63,074 nucleotides of DNA. It comes from an uncultured Collinsella sp. (GTDB lineage: Bacteria; Actinomycetota; Coriobacteriia; Coriobacteriales; Coriobacteriaceae). The position numbers and the translations under genes were made by a program. Below the pieces are notes generated by a model. It saw nothing but the letters and a program-made list of their open reading frames with translations. It searched no databases and was not told the origin of the DNA. The stretch covers positions 1 through 63,074 of the forward strand of contig URMZ01000007.1 of NCBI GenBank assembly GCA_900549025.1, read 5' to 3'. Every line of letters starts with the position of its first letter. Within the stretch, counting starts at the first letter, position 1. This document shows, piece after piece, positions 34,264-42,481 of this stretch.

Positions 34264-34620
34264 GTGTCTGAGACCATTAACGGCAGCCTGAGCGTCTCGA
34301 ACGACGTTATTGCCGATATTGCCGGTTATGCCGCGATGACGTGCTATGGCGTTGTCGGTATGGCTGAGCAGCTCCAGGGCGCCGAGAGCGTGCGCCTGCT
34401 TGCCGGTCAGCGCCTCCGCAAGGGCGTGCTTGTTTCCGCCGACGAGAACGGCCTTACGGTCGATCTTCACGTCGTGCTCGAGAACGGCGTCAACATGAAG
34501 TCCGTCTGCCACAATCTTTCGAGTTCCGTTGCCTTCACTCTGCAGGAGATCGCCCAGATCGATCCCGCCAGCCTTAAGATCGGCATCCATATCGACGCGC
34601 TCAAGAGCCGTCTGAACTAG
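34264..34620 (+). CDS. Asp23/Gls24 family protein
   Basis: A 118-residue member of the Asp23/Gls24 (DUF322, YloU) family. Family features are ISNDVIADIAGYAAMTCYGVVGM-like opening helix and strand, then VDLHVVLENGVNM and a C-terminal amphipathic part. It stands directly before a DhaL/FakA-type kinase gene, the common yloU-yloV arrangement. Members are linked to envelope stress or membrane anchoring, but the precise role is not known. The start is GTG at 34264 with AAGGAG (34252-34257). An upstream ATG (34213) lacks a ribosome binding site. Confidence 0.85.
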   Translation: MSETINGSLSVSNDVIADIAGYAAMTCYGVVGMAEQLQGAESVRLLAGQRLRKGVLVSADENGLTVDLHVVLENGVNMKSVCHNLSSSVAFTLQEIAQIDPASLKIGIHIDALKSRLN

Positions 34621-34647
34621 CATCCGAAAACGGAGATTCAAATACCC

Positions 34648-36309
34648 ATGATTGCAAAGACCATTCGCACCTGTTTTCCGATCGCTGCGGCTGCCGTTTC
34701 CGACAAGGCCGAGGAGATCAACAAGCTCAATGTCTTCCCCGTACCCGACGGCGACACCGGTACCAACATGTCGCTCACGCTTGCCTCGGTGACCAAGGAG
34801 CTCTCCGCCCTTCCTGCCGACGCCGACATGGAAGCCATCGCCGGCGCCATCACCCACGGCTCCCTGATGGGTGCCCGCGGTAACTCCGGCGTTATCACGT
34901 CGCAGATTCTGCGCGGCGTGGCCGAGGGCCTTGTCTCTGCCGACGAGCCTATTACGTCCGCCAACATTGCCTTCGCCTTCCGTCGTGCCGTCAAGGTCGC
35001 CTTCCAGGCTGTCCGCAAGCCCATCGAGGGCACGATCCTCACGGTCCTGCGCGATGTCTCGACCAAGGCCGATGAGTGCGAGAAGAAGAAGTTCTCGGCC
35101 GAGGATGCGCTCGATGCTATCGTCGTCGAGGCGTACCAGTCCGTCGCCCGCACGCCCGATTTGCTGCCCGTCCTCAAAGAGAACGGCGTGGTCGACTCAG
35201 GCGCCTTCGGCTTTGCCATCTTCCTGGAGAACTTTGTTGCCGCCGCTCTTGGTCGCAGCACCGTGGTCGAGGATTTCTCCGCTACGTTTGACTCCGCCGG
35301 CTCTGCCCGCGATGCCGCTCTTGGCCGTGTTGAGATCGAGGCTAACGACGACTGGGAGGGCTCGGAGTTCCGCTACTGCAACGAGTTCCTCTTTAAGGCC
35401 GACGCCCCGTTTGACGAGGACGAGTGCCTTAAGTTCCTAGGCTCCATGGGCGACTGTGAGCTGCTCGTGGGCGCCTATCCCGACTACAAGATCCATGTGC
35501 ACTCCAACACCCCCAACCTGGTGCTCGAGCACATGCTGCAGCTCGGTCAGATCTATGAGGTCTTTATCCACAACATGGAGATGGAGGCCCACGACCGTAC
35601 CGCCAAGATCCACGAGGATCAGGAAAAGGCCGCTGAGCCCGCCAAGGCGCTGGGCTTTGTCGCCGTTGCCGCCGGTTCCGGCGAGGCTGACATCCTCAAG
35701 TCCCTTGGCGTCGACGTGGTCGTCTCCGGTGGCCAGACTATGAATCCCTCGACCGCCGACCTGCTGGGCGCGGTGGACCAGGTCAACGCGACCTCGGTCA
35801 TCATCCTGCCCAATAACGGCAACATCCGCATGGCTGCCGAGGCCGCAGCCTCTGCCTGCACCGACAAGAAGGTCGCCGTCGTTCCCACCAAGACCGTTCC
35901 GCAGGCGTTCTCCGCGCTGTTCGCGGTCCTGCCCGATTCCGAGCTCGAGGACGCCGTCGCCGCCATGGTCGACGCCATCAGCGAGGTCCGCGATGGCGAG
36001 GTCACCCGCGCCGTGCGCGATTCCAGCGCCTCTGACGGCTCTCCGATTCACTCCGGTGACGTCATGGGTATCATCGCCGGCTCCATCGACGTGGTCGGCT
36101 CCGACGTGAAGCAGGTCACGCTCGACTGCATCAACCGCATGCAGGAGGAAGAGGAGGGCGACGCGCTGACGATTCTGGCCGGCGAGGAGCTGTCCGATGA
36201 GGCCTTCCAGGAGATCGTCGACGCTATCGAGGAGGCTCAGCCCGACTTGGAGATCGACGCCCATCGTGGCGAGCAGCCGCTCTATCCCGTGATCTTCTCG
36301 ATCGAGTAG
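34648..36309 (+). CDS. fakA: DhaL/DegV-linked kinase, FakA-like
   Basis: A 553-residue protein of the YloV/FakA family. The N-terminal DhaL domain has the ATP/Mg motif NVFPVPDGDTGTNMSLTL and GARGNSGVITSQ. The middle FakA domain and C-terminal DegV-like region (NNGNIRMAAEAA, VVPTKTVPQAFSA) complete the family length. FakA phosphorylates fatty acids bound to FakB proteins so that they can enter phospholipid synthesis, which suits the plsX and acpP genes 5 kb downstream. It lies 27 nt after the Asp23-type gene. Confidence 0.85.
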   Translation: MIAKTIRTCFPIAAAAVSDKAEEINKLNVFPVPDGDTGTNMSLTLASVTKELSALPADADMEAIAGAITHGSLMGARGNSGVITSQILRGVAEGLVSADEPITSANIAFAFRRAVKVAFQAVRKPIEGTILTVLRDVSTKADECEKKKFSAEDALDAIVVEAYQSVARTPDLLPVLKENGVVDSGAFGFAIFLENFVAAALGRSTVVEDFSATFDSAGSARDAALGRVEIEANDDWEGSEFRYCNEFLFKADAPFDEDECLKFLGSMGDCELLVGAYPDYKIHVHSNTPNLVLEHMLQLGQIYEVFIHNMEMEAHDRTAKIHEDQEKAAEPAKALGFVAVAAGSGEADILKSLGVDVVVSGGQTMNPSTADLLGAVDQVNATSVIILPNNGNIRMAAEAAASACTDKKVAVVPTKTVPQAFSALFAVLPDSELEDAVAAMVDAISEVRDGEVTRAVRDSSASDGSPIHSGDVMGIIAGSIDVVGSDVKQVTLDCINRMQEEEEGDALTILAGEELSDEAFQEIVDAIEEAQPDLEIDAHRGEQPLYPVIFSIE

Positions 36310-36319
36310 GCAACTGCCC

Positions 36320-38497
36320 ATGTCCGAGCTGTGCTCCGTGCCGCGCGTCTCGGAGCGCTTTGCCCAGAGCAATGCGCTCGACGAGGATATCCCGCGACTC
36401 AAATATGTTTCGGGTAAACGCGAGGAGGCCCTTCGCCGTCTGGGAATTCGGACGGTGGGGGACCTCCTTCTCCATATCCCTCATCGATACCTCGACTTTA
36501 CCCGTTCTTGGTCTATCGAGATGGCGCCCATCGGTACCGTGTGCACCATCATCGCCACGGTCGACCGTATCGTCCAAAAGCAGCCGCGTCCGCGCATGCA
36601 GGTGACCGAGGTCTCGCTTGTTGACGAGACGGGCGTGCTGCAGGTCGCCTTTTTCCGCCAGCCCTGGATTGCCCAGCAGCTTAAGCAGGGCGACCGCCTG
36701 GCCGTGATGGGCAAGGTCGAGTTTGCCTACGGCTTTAAGCAGATGGCCTCGCCGCACTTTGAAAAGCTCGAGGACGGGCGTGCCGCAGGCACCATCCTGC
36801 CGGTCCATTACGTGAGTGATGGCGTGAGCCAGGCGTGGATGCGCCGCATCGTAAGCGGCGCGCTCGAGGTCGTCGGCAATCCCTTTGATCCCATTCCGGC
36901 ACGCTTACGCGTTAAGCGTCGCCTGATGAGCAATGCTCGTGCGCTTCGAGCGATCCACTTTCCTTCGAGCATGGCAGAGCGCGACATCGCGCGCGCACGG
37001 CTTGCCTACGAGGAGTGCCTCTACCTGCAGCTGGCGCTGCGCCTGCGCAATGACGGCGGCCTGGTCGATGTGGTGCCCTATGCCCACACCGCGGGCGAGC
37101 ACCTGGCCGCGCTCAAGCAGGCCCTGCCGTTTTCGCTGAGCGACGAGCAGGAGGCCGCGTTCCAGGATATCCTGCGCGATATGTGCGATGGTGGGCGCGT
37201 GATGAACCGCCTGCTGCTGGGCGATGTCGGTACCGGTAAGACCGCCGTTGCCGCCTGCGCGCTAGCTGTGGCTGCCGATAGCGGCACGCAGGCCTGCGTT
37301 ATGGCGCCCACGGGCGTGCTGGCGCGCCAATATGCCGATAAGACCGGCCCTCTGCTCTCGCAGGCCGGCATGTCCTGGGCGCTTCTGACGGGTGCCACGC
37401 CGGCAGCAGAGCGCGAGCGCATCCATGCACAGCTGGAATCGGGCGAGCTCGACGTCCTCTTTGGCACCCACGCGGTGCTTTCGGATAACGTTGCGTTCAA
37501 GCATCTGTCGCTCGTGGTCATCGATGAACAGCACCGCTTTGGTGTGGGCCAGCGCAACGCCCTGCGCGCGAAGGGCCCTGGTGCCGATCTGCTCGTTATG
37601 ACGGCAACGCCCATCCCGCGTACGCTGGCGCTTTCGGTCTACGGCGATCTGGACACGAGCATCATCCGCCATCGGCCCGTCCCTGGCGCTGGCGTGTCGA
37701 CACGCGTGCTCACCGAGTCGAGCCGTGACCTCGCCTATGGAGCCATCCGCGAGGCGCATGAAAAGGGTCAGCAGGCCTACGTGATTTGCCCGCTCGTGGA
37801 GCCGAGTGACTCGGCCGATGAGCTGGAGGACGTGCCCGGTATTGCCCGCGACGACGAGGGCCGCGTGACGGTCCCCGTGCCGCTGCACGATACGGCAACC
37901 GAGCTCGACCGCCTGCGCCTGGCGTTGCCGGGGCTTGCCATCGAACGCCTTCACGGCCGCATGTCGGCGGGGGAGAAGGATCGCGTGATCGATGCCTTCA
38001 AGCGTGGCGAGATTGACGTGCTCGTCTCGACTACGGTGGTCGAGGTGGGCGTTGACGTGCCTAACGCCACCGTCATGGTCATCGAGAACGGTGAGCGCTT
38101 TGGCTTGGCGGCCTTGCACCAGCTGCGCGGTCGCGTGGGCCGTGGCAGCGTGTCGGGCACGTGCCTGGTCATGACGCATTCCAAGGGCAACGGCGGCGCT
38201 TCGGCAGCGCAAGATCGTCTCCAGTCGCTCGAAAAGACCTCGGACGGCTTTACGCTCGCCCAGATGGACCTGCGCCTGCGCCATGAAGGCGAGATCCTGG
38301 GTTATCGCCAGCATGGTGGTGTGACCCTGCGCTTTGTCGACCTGGATGCCGACGAGGAGCTGATCGAGTGGGCCCATTTGGACGCGGTCGAGCTCTTGCG
38401 GTATGCTTGCACCCTTGACTCCGTGGCGACGCGCCCCCTGCGCGATGCGGTCGCCATGCGATATCGACACATTTTTAAGGAGGTCAGCGGAGGATGA
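36320..38497 (+). CDS. recG: ATP-dependent DNA helicase RecG
   Basis: A 725-residue branch-migrating helicase that acts on stalled forks and Holliday junctions. The N-terminal wedge domain has an OB fold (~60-160). The helicase motifs are GDVGTGKT (301-308), DEQHRFGVGQR (Asp402), TATPIPRTL and the C-terminal QLRGRVGRG. An insert of about 30 acidic residues (EPSDSADELEDVPG and following) sits between motifs in the second helicase lobe. The ribosome binding site is weak. The start lies 10 nt after fakA, and the stop overlaps rsmD by 4 nt. Confidence 0.93.
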   Translation: MSELCSVPRVSERFAQSNALDEDIPRLKYVSGKREEALRRLGIRTVGDLLLHIPHRYLDFTRSWSIEMAPIGTVCTIIATVDRIVQKQPRPRMQVTEVSLVDETGVLQVAFFRQPWIAQQLKQGDRLAVMGKVEFAYGFKQMASPHFEKLEDGRAAGTILPVHYVSDGVSQAWMRRIVSGALEVVGNPFDPIPARLRVKRRLMSNARALRAIHFPSSMAERDIARARLAYEECLYLQLALRLRNDGGLVDVVPYAHTAGEHLAALKQALPFSLSDEQEAAFQDILRDMCDGGRVMNRLLLGDVGTGKTAVAACALAVAADSGTQACVMAPTGVLARQYADKTGPLLSQAGMSWALLTGATPAAERERIHAQLESGELDVLFGTHAVLSDNVAFKHLSLVVIDEQHRFGVGQRNALRAKGPGADLLVMTATPIPRTLALSVYGDLDTSIIRHRPVPGAGVSTRVLTESSRDLAYGAIREAHEKGQQAYVICPLVEPSDSADELEDVPGIARDDEGRVTVPVPLHDTATELDRLRLALPGLAIERLHGRMSAGEKDRVIDAFKRGEIDVLVSTTVVEVGVDVPNATVMVIENGERFGLAALHQLRGRVGRGSVSGTCLVMTHSKGNGGASAAQDRLQSLEKTSDGFTLAQMDLRLRHEGEILGYRQHGGVTLRFVDLDADEELIEWAHLDAVELLRYACTLDSVATRPLRDAVAMRYRHIFKEVSGG

Positions 38498-39150
38498 GAA
38501 TCATCGGCGGCGAATGGCGCGGTCGTAAGATCGAGGAGCCCCGTGGTCGCGATGTCACCCGCCCCACGACTGATCGCGTGCGCGAGGCGTGCGCATCTAT
38601 GGTCATGTCGGCATTCGATTTCGATTTGGACGAGGTTCGTGTGCTGGACGCCTTTGGCGGCTCCGGTGCCTTAGGGTTAGAGATGCTCTCTCGTGGGGCC
38701 CGCTCGCTCACGACGTTTGAGATCGATCGCAACGCCGCGCGGCTCATTACCAAGAATATCGAGTCGCTCTGCCGTGACCGTGCGCGTTGGCGTGTGGTCA
38801 CGGGCGACATGCTGGCAAGTGCCTCGCGCGGTCGTGTACCGGGCGGCCCCTTTGATTTGGTCCTGCTCGACCCGCCCTATGCTTTTGGTGCCGAGCCGGT
38901 CGAGGAAATGCTGCAAAACCTGGCTCAGCAGGGTCTGCTTGCGCCTGGCGCTTATGCCCTGTTTGAGCATGCCTCCGCCGATGCGGGCGCGCATCCGGCA
39001 GGCTTTGAGACTGTACGTGAGAAGCGCTACGGCATTACCTCGGTCGACCTGCTTCGTTGGGTCGGCGATGACGACGGTGAGGACGATAGTGCCGTCACCG
39101 ATGCCGATAACAACGATGCCACTACGTTTCAGGAGGACGCCCGTGAATGA
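38494..39150 (+). CDS. rsmD: 16S rRNA m2G966 methyltransferase RsmD
   Basis: A 218-residue SAM-dependent RNA methyltransferase. MRIIGGEWRGRKI is the family opening. The SAM site VLDAFGGSGALGLEMLSRGA and the catalytic LLDPPY are intact. The last ~25 residues are an acidic, Asp/Asn-rich tail without a known role. It is coupled to recG by an ATGA overlap with GGAGG just upstream, and followed by coaD with an 8-nt overlap; rsmD-coaD is a common pair. Confidence 0.9.
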   Translation: MRIIGGEWRGRKIEEPRGRDVTRPTTDRVREACASMVMSAFDFDLDEVRVLDAFGGSGALGLEMLSRGARSLTTFEIDRNAARLITKNIESLCRDRARWRVVTGDMLASASRGRVPGGPFDLVLLDPPYAFGAEPVEEMLQNLAQQGLLAPGAYALFEHASADAGAHPAGFETVREKRYGITSVDLLRWVGDDDGEDDSAVTDADNNDATTFQEDARE

Positions 39151-39640
39151 CACCATCAACCGCGTGATCGTCCCGGGCACCTTCGATCCCATCACGTTTG
39201 GCCATATCGATGTGATCCGCCGCGCCCGCCGCATCTTTCCCAGTGTGATCGTCGCTGTTGCAGAGTCGCAGGGTAAAAACGGTGTGGGCACCACGTTTAT
39301 GCTCGATGAGCGCGTGGCGCTGGCCCGCGAGGCGCTCGGTAATATCGACGGCGTCGAAGTCCTGCCCTTTACCGGCCTCTTGGTCGACTTCGCTCGTGAG
39401 CAGGGGGCGGGGGCCGTGGTCAAGGGCCTGCGCGCCATGACCGACTTTGAGTATGAGCTGCAGCAGGCTGACCTTAACTATCGCCTGGATAGCGAGCTGG
39501 AGTCCATCTTTGTCATGAGTGCGCCGCAGTACGGCTATATCTCGAGCTCGGTCGTTCGCCAGATCGCCTCGCTCGGCAGTGACGTATCGACGTTTGTCCC
39601 GTCCAACGTGGTCGAAGCGCTCAAACATCGCTTTTCGTGA
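39143..39640 (+). CDS. coaD: Phosphopantetheine adenylyltransferase
   Basis: A 165-residue enzyme for the penultimate step of coenzyme A synthesis. The nucleotidyltransferase motif GTFDPITFGH (His21) and the C-terminal ISSSVVRQ match the family, as does KGLRAMTDFEYELQ. The start is GTG at 39143 with AGGAGG at 39131-39136; the open frame upstream belongs to rsmD. CoA supplies the phosphopantetheine arm for AcpP, whose gene lies 2.6 kb downstream. Confidence 0.92.
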   Translation: MNDTINRVIVPGTFDPITFGHIDVIRRARRIFPSVIVAVAESQGKNGVGTTFMLDERVALAREALGNIDGVEVLPFTGLLVDFAREQGAGAVVKGLRAMTDFEYELQQADLNYRLDSELESIFVMSAPQYGYISSSVVRQIASLGSDVSTFVPSNVVEALKHRFS

Positions 39641-39667
39641 CGTTTCTTATTGCCTGGTGGCATGTGG

Positions 39668-39673
39668 TAAACT
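39668..39673 (+). promoter_or_regulatory. Possible -10 element before the coiled-coil gene
   Basis: TGGTAAACT contains TAAACT with a TGn extension in the coaD to 39709 gap. No good -35 is seen. Confidence 0.3.
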
Positions 39674-39708
39674 AGCACGATGATATGTTACCTATGAAAG
39701 GAGACCGG

Positions 39709-40206
39709 ATGCCGGGCGAGAATTTTCCTGGCGATAGGATCGTCAGCTTGGTCGATGAGCTCGAAGGGCTGATCGAGGAAGCCAAGCCGCCTTTCGGCAA
39801 GAACGCTCAGTTCAAGGTCATCGACGCCGACGTGTTCTTCAACATCCTCGACGAGATCCGCATGAGCTATCCCGAGGAGTGGCAGAAGTCCCGCCGTATC
39901 CTTAAGGAGCGCGAGGAGCTTATGGCTTCCGCCGCCGCTCAGGCCGATTCCATCATCGCCGACGCTCAGCAGCAGGCCCTCACCATTGCCGGTGAGCAGG
40001 AGATCGTCCGCCTTGCGCAGCAGCAGGCCGACGACATCCGCGATCGTGCCCAGCAGTACGAGCGCGAGACGCGTTATGCTGCCGAGGACTACGCAGAGCA
40101 GGTCTTTACGCACCTGGAGGAGAACCTCAAGAGCCTGACCGGCACCGTTACCCGTTGCCGTCAGCAGCTCAACGAGGGTGCCGCCCAACAGAATGGTCAG
40201 TGGTAA
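39709..40206 (+). CDS. Coiled-coil protein of unknown function
   Basis: A 165-residue protein without membrane segments. The N-terminus (~10-75) is mixed, with DRIVSLVDELEGLIEEAKPPF and ADVFFNILDEIRMSYPEEW. Residues ~78-150 form a long Ala/Gln/Glu-rich helix (AAAQADSIIADAQQQAL, AEDYAEQVFTHLEENL) like DivIVA or ATP-synthase b-type coiled coils. Similar proteins stand between coaD and yceD in related actinobacteria and are annotated only vaguely. A cell-division or membrane-scaffold role is possible but unproven. GAAAGGAGA at 39696-39704 supports the ATG at 39709 over one at 39685. Confidence 0.75.
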   Translation: MPGENFPGDRIVSLVDELEGLIEEAKPPFGKNAQFKVIDADVFFNILDEIRMSYPEEWQKSRRILKEREELMASAAAQADSIIADAQQQALTIAGEQEIVRLAQQQADDIRDRAQQYERETRYAAEDYAEQVFTHLEENLKSLTGTVTRCRQQLNEGAAQQNGQW

Positions 40207-40760
40207 TGGCTGAGTTCCCGAGCGTTACCGTCGATCTTTCCGAGCAGCTCGAGTTTCCTGGAGATTCGTATCCGCTGACCGGTAAGGTCGATGTCGCCAC
40301 CTACACGGTGGGCGAGAAGGAGTACCAGCTTCAGGACGGCATCGACTACGACGTTGTCTTTACCAATGCCGGTACCGGTGTCTTGCTCACGGGTATGGTC
40401 CGCGCACACGCCACTGGCGAGTGCGACCGTTGCCTGGAGCCCGCTTCGTTTGATATTGCCGGTGAGATTGAGGAGTTCTACCTCTTTGAGGAGCCCGAGG
40501 ATCCCGAGGCCTACGAGGACGGCTACGAGCTCCTGGGTGAGGACCGTATCGTTGATCTGGGTGAGCCTATCAATGACGCGGTCGTTATGGACACGCCGTT
40601 TGTGGTGCTCTGCAAGCCCGATTGCCGTGGTCTGTGCCCCACATGCGGTTGCAATCTCAACGTCGAGCAATGCGATTGCGCCGCCCAGGCAGAGGCAGAA
40701 TGGGCCGCTGCCACGGAAAATCCATTTGCAGCATTGAAGAATCTCAAGCTTGATGAGTAA
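40206..40760 (+). CDS. yceD: YceD/DUF177 family protein
   Basis: A 184-residue DUF177 protein; YceD in other bacteria affects 23S rRNA accumulation and is almost always encoded before rpmF, as here. Two cysteine clusters are seen: CDRCLEP, and CKPDCRGLCPTCGCNLN near residue 140, which probably bind zinc. An acidic segment (EEPEDPEAYEDGYE) lies between them. The ATG shares its A with the stop of the preceding gene. Confidence 0.85.
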   Translation: MAEFPSVTVDLSEQLEFPGDSYPLTGKVDVATYTVGEKEYQLQDGIDYDVVFTNAGTGVLLTGMVRAHATGECDRCLEPASFDIAGEIEEFYLFEEPEDPEAYEDGYELLGEDRIVDLGEPINDAVVMDTPFVVLCKPDCRGLCPTCGCNLNVEQCDCAAQAEAEWAAATENPFAALKNLKLDE

Positions 40761-40824
40761 AACTGTGGTAGTATCGCTACTTGCGCGTAATCGCCACACT
40801 GGATAGTTCATAAGGAAGGTCACT

Positions 40825-41004
40825 ATGCCCGTACCTAAACAAAAGCAGGGTCGTATCCGCACTCACACCCGTCGTTCCGCCAACATGAAGATCTCGGCTG
40901 CGGCTCAGTCCACGTGCCCCCGTTGCGGTGCTGTCAAGCTCCCGCATCACGTGTGCCCCAGCTGCGGTTTCTACAAGGACCGCGAGGTTATCGTTACCGA
41001 GTAA
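40825..41004 (+). CDS. rpmF: Ribosomal protein L32
   Basis: A 59-residue large-subunit protein, found by reading the gap between yceD and plsX. It begins MPVPKQKQGRIRTHTRRS and carries a zinc ribbon of two CxxC pairs (Cys31, Cys34, Cys44, Cys47), the zinc-binding version of L32. The RBS AAGGAAGG (about 40811-40818) precedes the ATG. The order yceD-rpmF-plsX-acpP is widely conserved and ties ribosome and lipid synthesis together. Confidence 0.95.
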   Translation: MPVPKQKQGRIRTHTRRSANMKISAAAQSTCPRCGAVKLPHHVCPSCGFYKDREVIVTE

Positions 41005-41044
41005 CGGTATACTCTGGATGCGATGCCGTTCCAAATGGAACCAC

Positions 41045-41074
41045 AATGGCCGGCTCAATGAGTCGGCCATTTTT
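41045..41074 (+). terminator. rpmF terminator, just before plsX
   Basis: ATGGCCGGCTC (41046-41056), loop AAT and GAGTCGGCCAT (41060-41070) with one G-U pair are followed by TTTT. It ends 17 nt before the plsX start. A TATACT at 41008-41013 lies between rpmF and the hairpin, so it could be a plsX leader attenuator. Confidence 0.75.
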
Positions 41075-41091
41075 GTATAAGGAGCATGTAT

Positions 41092-42111
41092 ATGAGTAAC
41101 GTTCGCGTTTGTGTAGACGTTGTGGGCGGAGACGAAAAACCTCAGGTTGTTCTCGATGGTATCGAGGCTGCGCTTGCCGCCGATCCCGATATCGAGGTCT
41201 TGGCAGCTGGCCCCGCCGAAATCGTCAATCCCTTTGCAGCTTCCCATGCACGTGTTGAGGCCCTTGAGGCACCTGACGTTATCGCCATGGATGACGATCC
41301 CATTCGCGCCGTGATGACCAAGCGTAAGTCGTCGATCGTGCTTTCTTGCCGCGCCATTAAGAAGGGCAACGCGGATGCGTTCTTCTCCGCCGGCTCGACC
41401 GGTGCCATGACCGCCGCTGCCACCGCCTACGTGACGCCGTTTAGGTATCAGGCCGAAGGCAAGAAGCAGCCGGTGCGCCCCTGTCTGACCAATGCGCTGC
41501 CCAATCGCGCCGGCGGTCTGACGGTGCTGTGCGACATGGGTGCCAACCCCGATGTGGAGGTCGATGACATGGTGCGTTTTGCCCAGATGGGTAGCGCCTA
41601 TGCCCGCGTCGTCCTGGGCATCGAGCATCCTCGCGTGGGCCTGCTTGCCAACGGCACCGAGGATGAGAAGGGCTCCAACTTTACCAAGGCCTGCTTCCCG
41701 GCCATGAAAGCCGCCGTTCCCGGCTTTGTTGGTAACTGCGAGGGAACGGACATCACCTCAGGTAACTTCGATGTCGTCGTTGCCGATGGCATGTCGGGCA
41801 ATATTGCGCTCAAGGCCACCGAGGGCGCTGCCAAGTTTTTACTGCAGGAGCTCAAGGGCGCCTTTATGTCTTCGCTCGGCACCAAGATTGCAGCGCTGCT
41901 CATCAAAAAGCAGATGCGCGAGATTAAAGCCAAGCTTTCGGGCGACGCCAAGGGCGGCGCGATTCTTTTGGGCCTGCGCGGCGTGGTCCTGATCGGCCAT
42001 GGCGCTACCTCGGTCGAGGCTGTTAAAAACGGTACGCTCGCGGCGGCCGAAGCCGTGCGCGCCGGGCTGGTCGAGAATGTCGCCAACTCCATGGACGGTA
42101 TCGTTTTATAA
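41092..42111 (+). CDS. plsX: Phosphate acyltransferase PlsX
   Basis: A 339-residue soluble enzyme that converts acyl-ACP to acyl-phosphate for phosphatidic acid synthesis. Family features include the N-terminal VDVVGGDEKP, AFFSAGSTGAMTAAA, LLANGTEDEKGS and VADGMSGNIALKATEGAA. The usual Asp-Ala-MGGD opening is slightly altered here (VVGGDEKP). ATG 41092 has AAGGAG (41079-41084) at the right distance; ATG 41086 is too close. It precedes acpP, its substrate carrier. Confidence 0.92.
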   Translation: MSNVRVCVDVVGGDEKPQVVLDGIEAALAADPDIEVLAAGPAEIVNPFAASHARVEALEAPDVIAMDDDPIRAVMTKRKSSIVLSCRAIKKGNADAFFSAGSTGAMTAAATAYVTPFRYQAEGKKQPVRPCLTNALPNRAGGLTVLCDMGANPDVEVDDMVRFAQMGSAYARVVLGIEHPRVGLLANGTEDEKGSNFTKACFPAMKAAVPGFVGNCEGTDITSGNFDVVVADGMSGNIALKATEGAAKFLLQELKGAFMSSLGTKIAALLIKKQMREIKAKLSGDAKGGAILLGLRGVVLIGHGATSVEAVKNGTLAAAEAVRAGLVENVANSMDGIVL

Positions 42112-42177
42112 GAGCGAGTTAGAGCGCTGTTATGTGCTTCGCGGCGCACGTCGTGGGGTAGAATCAGAACCGTGTCT

Positions 42178-42207
42178 TGGTACCGCCCGGGCGGTACCAT
42201 TCTTTTG
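42178..42207 (+). terminator. Perfect palindrome between plsX and acpP
   Basis: TGGTACCGCCC (42178-42188) is followed directly by its exact reverse complement (42189-42199), then ATTCTTTTGG. As RNA it makes a strong stem with a tight loop and a modest U-tract. It ends about 30 nt before acpP, with a TAGAAT (-10-like) at 42159-42164 upstream. Confidence 0.65.
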
Positions 42208-42235
42208 GTATTCATGCACTATGAGAGGAAGCGCT

Positions 42236-42478
42236 ATGGACCGCTCCGAAATCTTCGACAAGATCGCCGAGGTCGCTGCTGACGTTCTGGGCGTCGATGT
42301 TGCCGAAATTAGCGAGGAGACCACCTTTGACGACCTCGATGCCAACTCGCTCGAGCGCCTGCAGCTGGTTACGGCTATCGAGGACGAGTTCAACCTCGAG
42401 ATCGATGACGAGACCCTGCTCTCGCTCAACTCTGTCGCCGACGCCGTCGACGCTATCGAAGCTGCCAAGGAGGCCTAA
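42236..42478 (+). CDS. acpP: Acyl carrier protein
   Basis: An 80-residue acidic helical carrier protein. The phosphopantetheine attachment serine is Ser38 in LDANSLERLQLVTAIEDEF; the usual DSL is NSL here. Overall helix pattern and charge match AcpP, and the position between plsX and rnc is conserved. The RBS GAGAGGAAG precedes the ATG. An upstream in-frame extension overlaps plsX and is not used. Confidence 0.9.
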   Translation: MDRSEIFDKIAEVAADVLGVDVAEISEETTFDDLDANSLERLQLVTAIEDEFNLEIDDETLLSLNSVADAVDAIEAAKEA

Positions 42479-42481
42479 GTC

